This document shows, piece by piece, positions 4,834 to 6,739 of a DNA stretch of 6,739 nt. The first letter of the stretch is position 1; every line of letters starts with the position of its first letter. Both the position numbers and the translations under genes were made by a program. Location of the stretch: the NCBI GenBank assembly GCA_023389135.1, contig JAEWEX010000309.1, positions 1-6,739 of the forward strand, read 5' to 3'. The stretch comes from Pseudomonadota bacterium. GTDB taxonomy: Bacteria; Pseudomonadota; Alphaproteobacteria; Rhizobiales; Methylopilaceae. The notes under the pieces were generated by a model. The model did not search any database. It was not told the origin of the DNA and was given only the letters and a program-made list of their open reading frames with translations.

Positions 4834-6258
4834 TCATCCGAACTTGCGGAGGAACCTGATGATGCGCTGCACCCAGGGGTTCGTCAAACCCGGCGTGAAG
4901 AAGCCGATGGCGGCCCGCCGCCCGATCTCGCCGCGCGTGGGGTAGGGGACGACGGTCCCCGTCGCCTCCGTCAGGCGCGCGCGGCGCGCCACCATGGACA
5001 CGAAGGGCAGGATCAGCTCGCCGGCGTCCGCGCCGACGATGGCCGCCCCCAGCACCCGCCCGCGGCGGTCGGCGACGATCTTGACGTGGCCGCGGGCGTC
5101 GCGCTCGGTCCGCGCGCGGTCGTTCTCGTGATAGGGCCAGCGCAGGATGCGGATCCGCCCCGCGGCCTTGCGCGCGGCGGCCTCGTCGAGGCCCACGCGG
5201 GCGATCTCGGGGTCGGTGAAGGTCACGCTCGGCACGATCTCGGTGCGGGCGCGCACCGGCAGCCGGAACAGCGCGTTCCGCACCACGAGCCCGGCATGGT
5301 AGTTGGCGGCGTGGGTGAACTGCGCGCCGCCGATCACGTCGCCGATGGCGTAGATCCGGCCGTTGGAGGTGACCAGCCGGCGGCCGACGCGGATGCCGCG
5401 CTCGCCATGGCGGACGCCTGCGGCCTCCAGGCCCAGTCCCTCGATGTTGGGCGTGCGGCCGGTCGCGACGAGCAGGTGGGTGCCGGTCAGGATCTCCTCG
5501 CCGGCGGCGGTGCCGAGCACGACCTGGATCGCGCGCCGTGACTTGCCGATGCGCACCACGCTGGCGCCGGCGCGCACGGCGATGCCCTCGCGCGCGAACT
5601 GCTCCAGCACCGGCCCGGTCATTTCCGGGTCCTCGCGGCCGAGCGGAGTGGCGGCCTCCACGATCGTTACCTGCGAGCCCAGCCGGCGGAACGCCTGGCC
5701 GAGTTCCATGCCGATGGGTCCGCCGCCCAGCACCAGCAGGTGCTCGGGCCGCTTCTTCAGGTCGAACACCGTCTCGTTGGTGAGGTAGGGCGCCTTGTCC
5801 AGCCCCGGTATCTCCGGAACCGCGGGGCTGGAGCCGGTGGCGATCACGAAGCGCCGCGCGCGGATGGTGTAGTCCCCGGCGACCACCGTGTGGCGGTTGA
5901 CGAAGCGGGCCTCGGCCTCGACCACCTTCACCCCGAGCCCGGAGAAGCGCTCGACCGAATCTGTCGGGGCGATCCCCGCGATCACCTCGCGCACATGGGC
6001 CATGACCTTGGCGAAGTTGATCTCCGGCTCCACGGCGGCGATTCCGAACGGCTCCGGCGTGCGCATGGCGTGGGCGCGCCTGGCCGCGGCGATCAGGGCC
6101 TTGGAAGGCACGCAGCCATGGTTGAGGCAGTCGCCACCCATGCGCGCCCGCTCCACCAGCACGACCGGCACGCCGAAGGCGGCTGCCGCCGCCGCCACGG
6201 TGAGGCCGGCGGAGCCGCCACCGATCACGCACAGGTCCGGATCGAGCTGGATGGTCAT
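4834..6258 (-). CDS. FAD-dependent pyridine nucleotide-disulfide oxidoreductase, MerA/dihydrolipoamide dehydrogenase-like
   Basis: A 474-aa flavoprotein of the class I disulfide reductase family. The N-terminal FAD Rossmann motif is VIGGGSAGL (11-19). The redox-active pair C44/C49 lies in GGDCLNHGCVPSKA. A second Rossmann motif, VLGGGPIGMELG (176-187), binds the pyridine nucleotide, and E201 at the end of its second strand favours NADH over NADPH. The second FAD motif is YAIGDV (303-308). In the dimerisation domain the usual His-Pro..Glu active-site base is Y439-P440..E444 (VVPYPTRGEI), as in a subgroup of MerA-like proteins of unsettled function. There is no N-terminal HMA domain or C-terminal Cys pair, so classical mercuric reductase is unlikely, and no 2-oxoacid dehydrogenase genes adjoin. 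The start at ATG 6258 has GGGGGA upstream. It lies 28 nt after the TVP38 gene. The basic C-terminal tail (WVQRIIRFLRKFG) might touch the membrane. Confidence 0.93.
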   Translation of the reverse strand: MTIQLDPDLCVIGGGSAGLTVAAAAAAFGVPVVLVERARMGGDCLNHGCVPSKALIAAARRAHAMRTPEPFGIAAVEPEINFAKVMAHVREVIAGIAPTDSVERFSGLGVKVVEAEARFVNRHTVVAGDYTIRARRFVIATGSSPAVPEIPGLDKAPYLTNETVFDLKKRPEHLLVLGGGPIGMELGQAFRRLGSQVTIVEAATPLGREDPEMTGPVLEQFAREGIAVRAGASVVRIGKSRRAIQVVLGTAAGEEILTGTHLLVATGRTPNIEGLGLEAAGVRHGERGIRVGRRLVTSNGRIYAIGDVIGGAQFTHAANYHAGLVVRNALFRLPVRARTEIVPSVTFTDPEIARVGLDEAAARKAAGRIRILRWPYHENDRARTERDARGHVKIVADRRGRVLGAAIVGADAGELILPFVSMVARRARLTEATGTVVPYPTRGEIGRRAAIGFFTPGLTNPWVQRIIRFLRKFG

Positions 6259-6286
6259 GACGCGAATTCCCCCGGTGCGAACAGTG

Positions 6287-6739
6287 CTATCCGCCCGGCC
6301 GCCTGCTTCGCAACCGCTTCATCAGGATCGGGATCAGGGCGACGACGCCCAGCGCGGCGAAGGCCGCGAGAAGCTGCGGCGAAACCAGCGTGCCGGGGTC
6401 GAAGCTGCCCGCGGTCGGGTCGTGCCGCGCCAGTGCTTCGTCCAGCCCGTCGCCGACCAGAGCGAAAGCCAGAGTGCCGGGAACGATGCCGATCACGGTC
6501 GCGGCGGCAAAGGCGGGCAGGCCGACGCCGAACAGCGCCGGCGCGAGGTTGACCAGCCAGAACGGGAACAGCGGCACCAGCCGCAGGAACAAGAGGTAGC
6601 TGAACGCGTCCTCGCGAAATCCCGCTCCCAGCCGCGACAGCGCTCCCCCGGCGCGGCGTGCGAGCAGGTCGCCCAGCGCCGTGCGGGCGGCGAGGAAGAT
6701 CGCGACCGCCCCGGCGGTGGCGCCGGCAACCGCCAGCGC
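6287..6739 (-). CDS. TVP38/TMEM64 family (DedA-like) membrane protein, partial
   Basis: The frame is open from the right edge to a TAG at 6289-6287, giving 150 visible residues; the N-terminal part, perhaps 80-100 aa by family length, lies outside the window. The signature of the family is clear: a small-residue-rich helix entering a Phe-Leu-Ala-Ala-Arg segment, then FREDAFSYLLFLRLVPLFPF, WLVNLAPALFGV, an Ala/Gly-rich helix with GIVPGTLAF, a loop and a final hydrophobic helix ending in a basic tail (KRLRSRR). The RLVP..PF..N segment is the conserved re-entrant region of the DedA/VTT superfamily, whose members act in lipid scrambling or ion/lipid homeostasis. A TTG at 6592 is too far inside the domain to be the start. 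It is first in an apparent operon with the oxidoreductase and kinase. Confidence 0.9.
   Translation of the reverse strand, partial: ALAVAGATAGAVAIFLAARTALGDLLARRAGGALSRLGAGFREDAFSYLLFLRLVPLFPFWLVNLAPALFGVGLPAFAAATVIGIVPGTLAFALVGDGLDEALARHDPTAGSFDPGTLVSPQLLAAFAALGVVALIPILMKRLRSRRPGG

Noticed and set aside
3343..5541. 732-codon plus-strand open frame
   Set aside because: It is antisense to the kinase and oxidoreductase, both clear genes. Its translation is His/Ala/Gly/Arg-rich without domains, as expected for an unused frame in GC-rich DNA.
4667..6232. 521-codon minus-strand open frame in another phase
   Set aside because: It is an Arg/Pro/Gly-rich shadow of the oxidoreductase gene, with no motifs.
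4834..6258. Mercuric reductase (merA)
   Set aside because: There is no HMA domain, no C-terminal vicinal Cys pair and no mer regulator or transport gene nearby. Only the general redox-site similarity remains.

Overview
The window is GC-rich chromosomal DNA (roughly 70% GC) whose proteins look alphaproteobacterial, of the Rhizobiales/Rhodospirillales kind. The clues are codon use dominated by G/C third positions, the style of the sensor kinase, the FCD-type GntR regulator and a CCA-encoding tRNA-Arg(ACG). The species cannot be named from the sequence alone. I see no transposase, integrase, phage gene, CRISPR array or composition break.

Left half (1-2977): a small transport and catabolism module. 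A periplasmic amino-acid-type ABC substrate-binding protein (minus strand, 886 down to 74) ends just before a strong hairpin terminator. It is divergent from a GntR/FCD regulator (plus strand, from ATG 1018), and 19 nt after the regulator comes a metal-dependent amidohydrolase of the imidazolonepropionase-like/Xaa-dipeptidase group. The 131-bp divergent spacer carries overlapping palindromes, a repeated CGTTGAA element and an 11-bp inverted repeat that includes both Shine-Dalgarno regions. The simplest reading is that the regulator controls both directions. The binding protein would capture an amino acid or small peptide derivative and the amidohydrolase would cleave it or a product of it. No permease or ATPase is visible, so the transporter is either completed elsewhere or the binding protein is an orphan.

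Middle (2978-3327): a 209-bp stretch without a convincing gene, then tRNA-Arg(ACG) on the minus strand. A candidate tRNA promoter has its -35 element on the stop codon of the upstream kinase gene.

Right half (3328-6739, all minus strand): three closely spaced genes read right to left. They are a TVP38/TMEM64 (DedA-like) membrane protein cut by the window edge, a MerA/Lpd-like FAD-dependent disulfide oxidoreductase, and a two-TM HAMP sensor histidine kinase without an adjacent response regulator. Spacings of 28 and 30 nt suggest one operon, with a perfect 7-bp hairpin filling the second gap. The TVP38-oxidoreductase pairing is a recurrent association, and these domains also occur fused in some bacteria. 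The attached kinase suggests a sensing role that cannot be resolved here.

I found no clear evidence for a wholly new biological system. The most useful leads are the dense symmetry in the divergent spacer, the membrane protein-oxidoreductase-kinase operon, and the unusual cysteine pair next to a metal-ligand histidine in the amidohydrolase.
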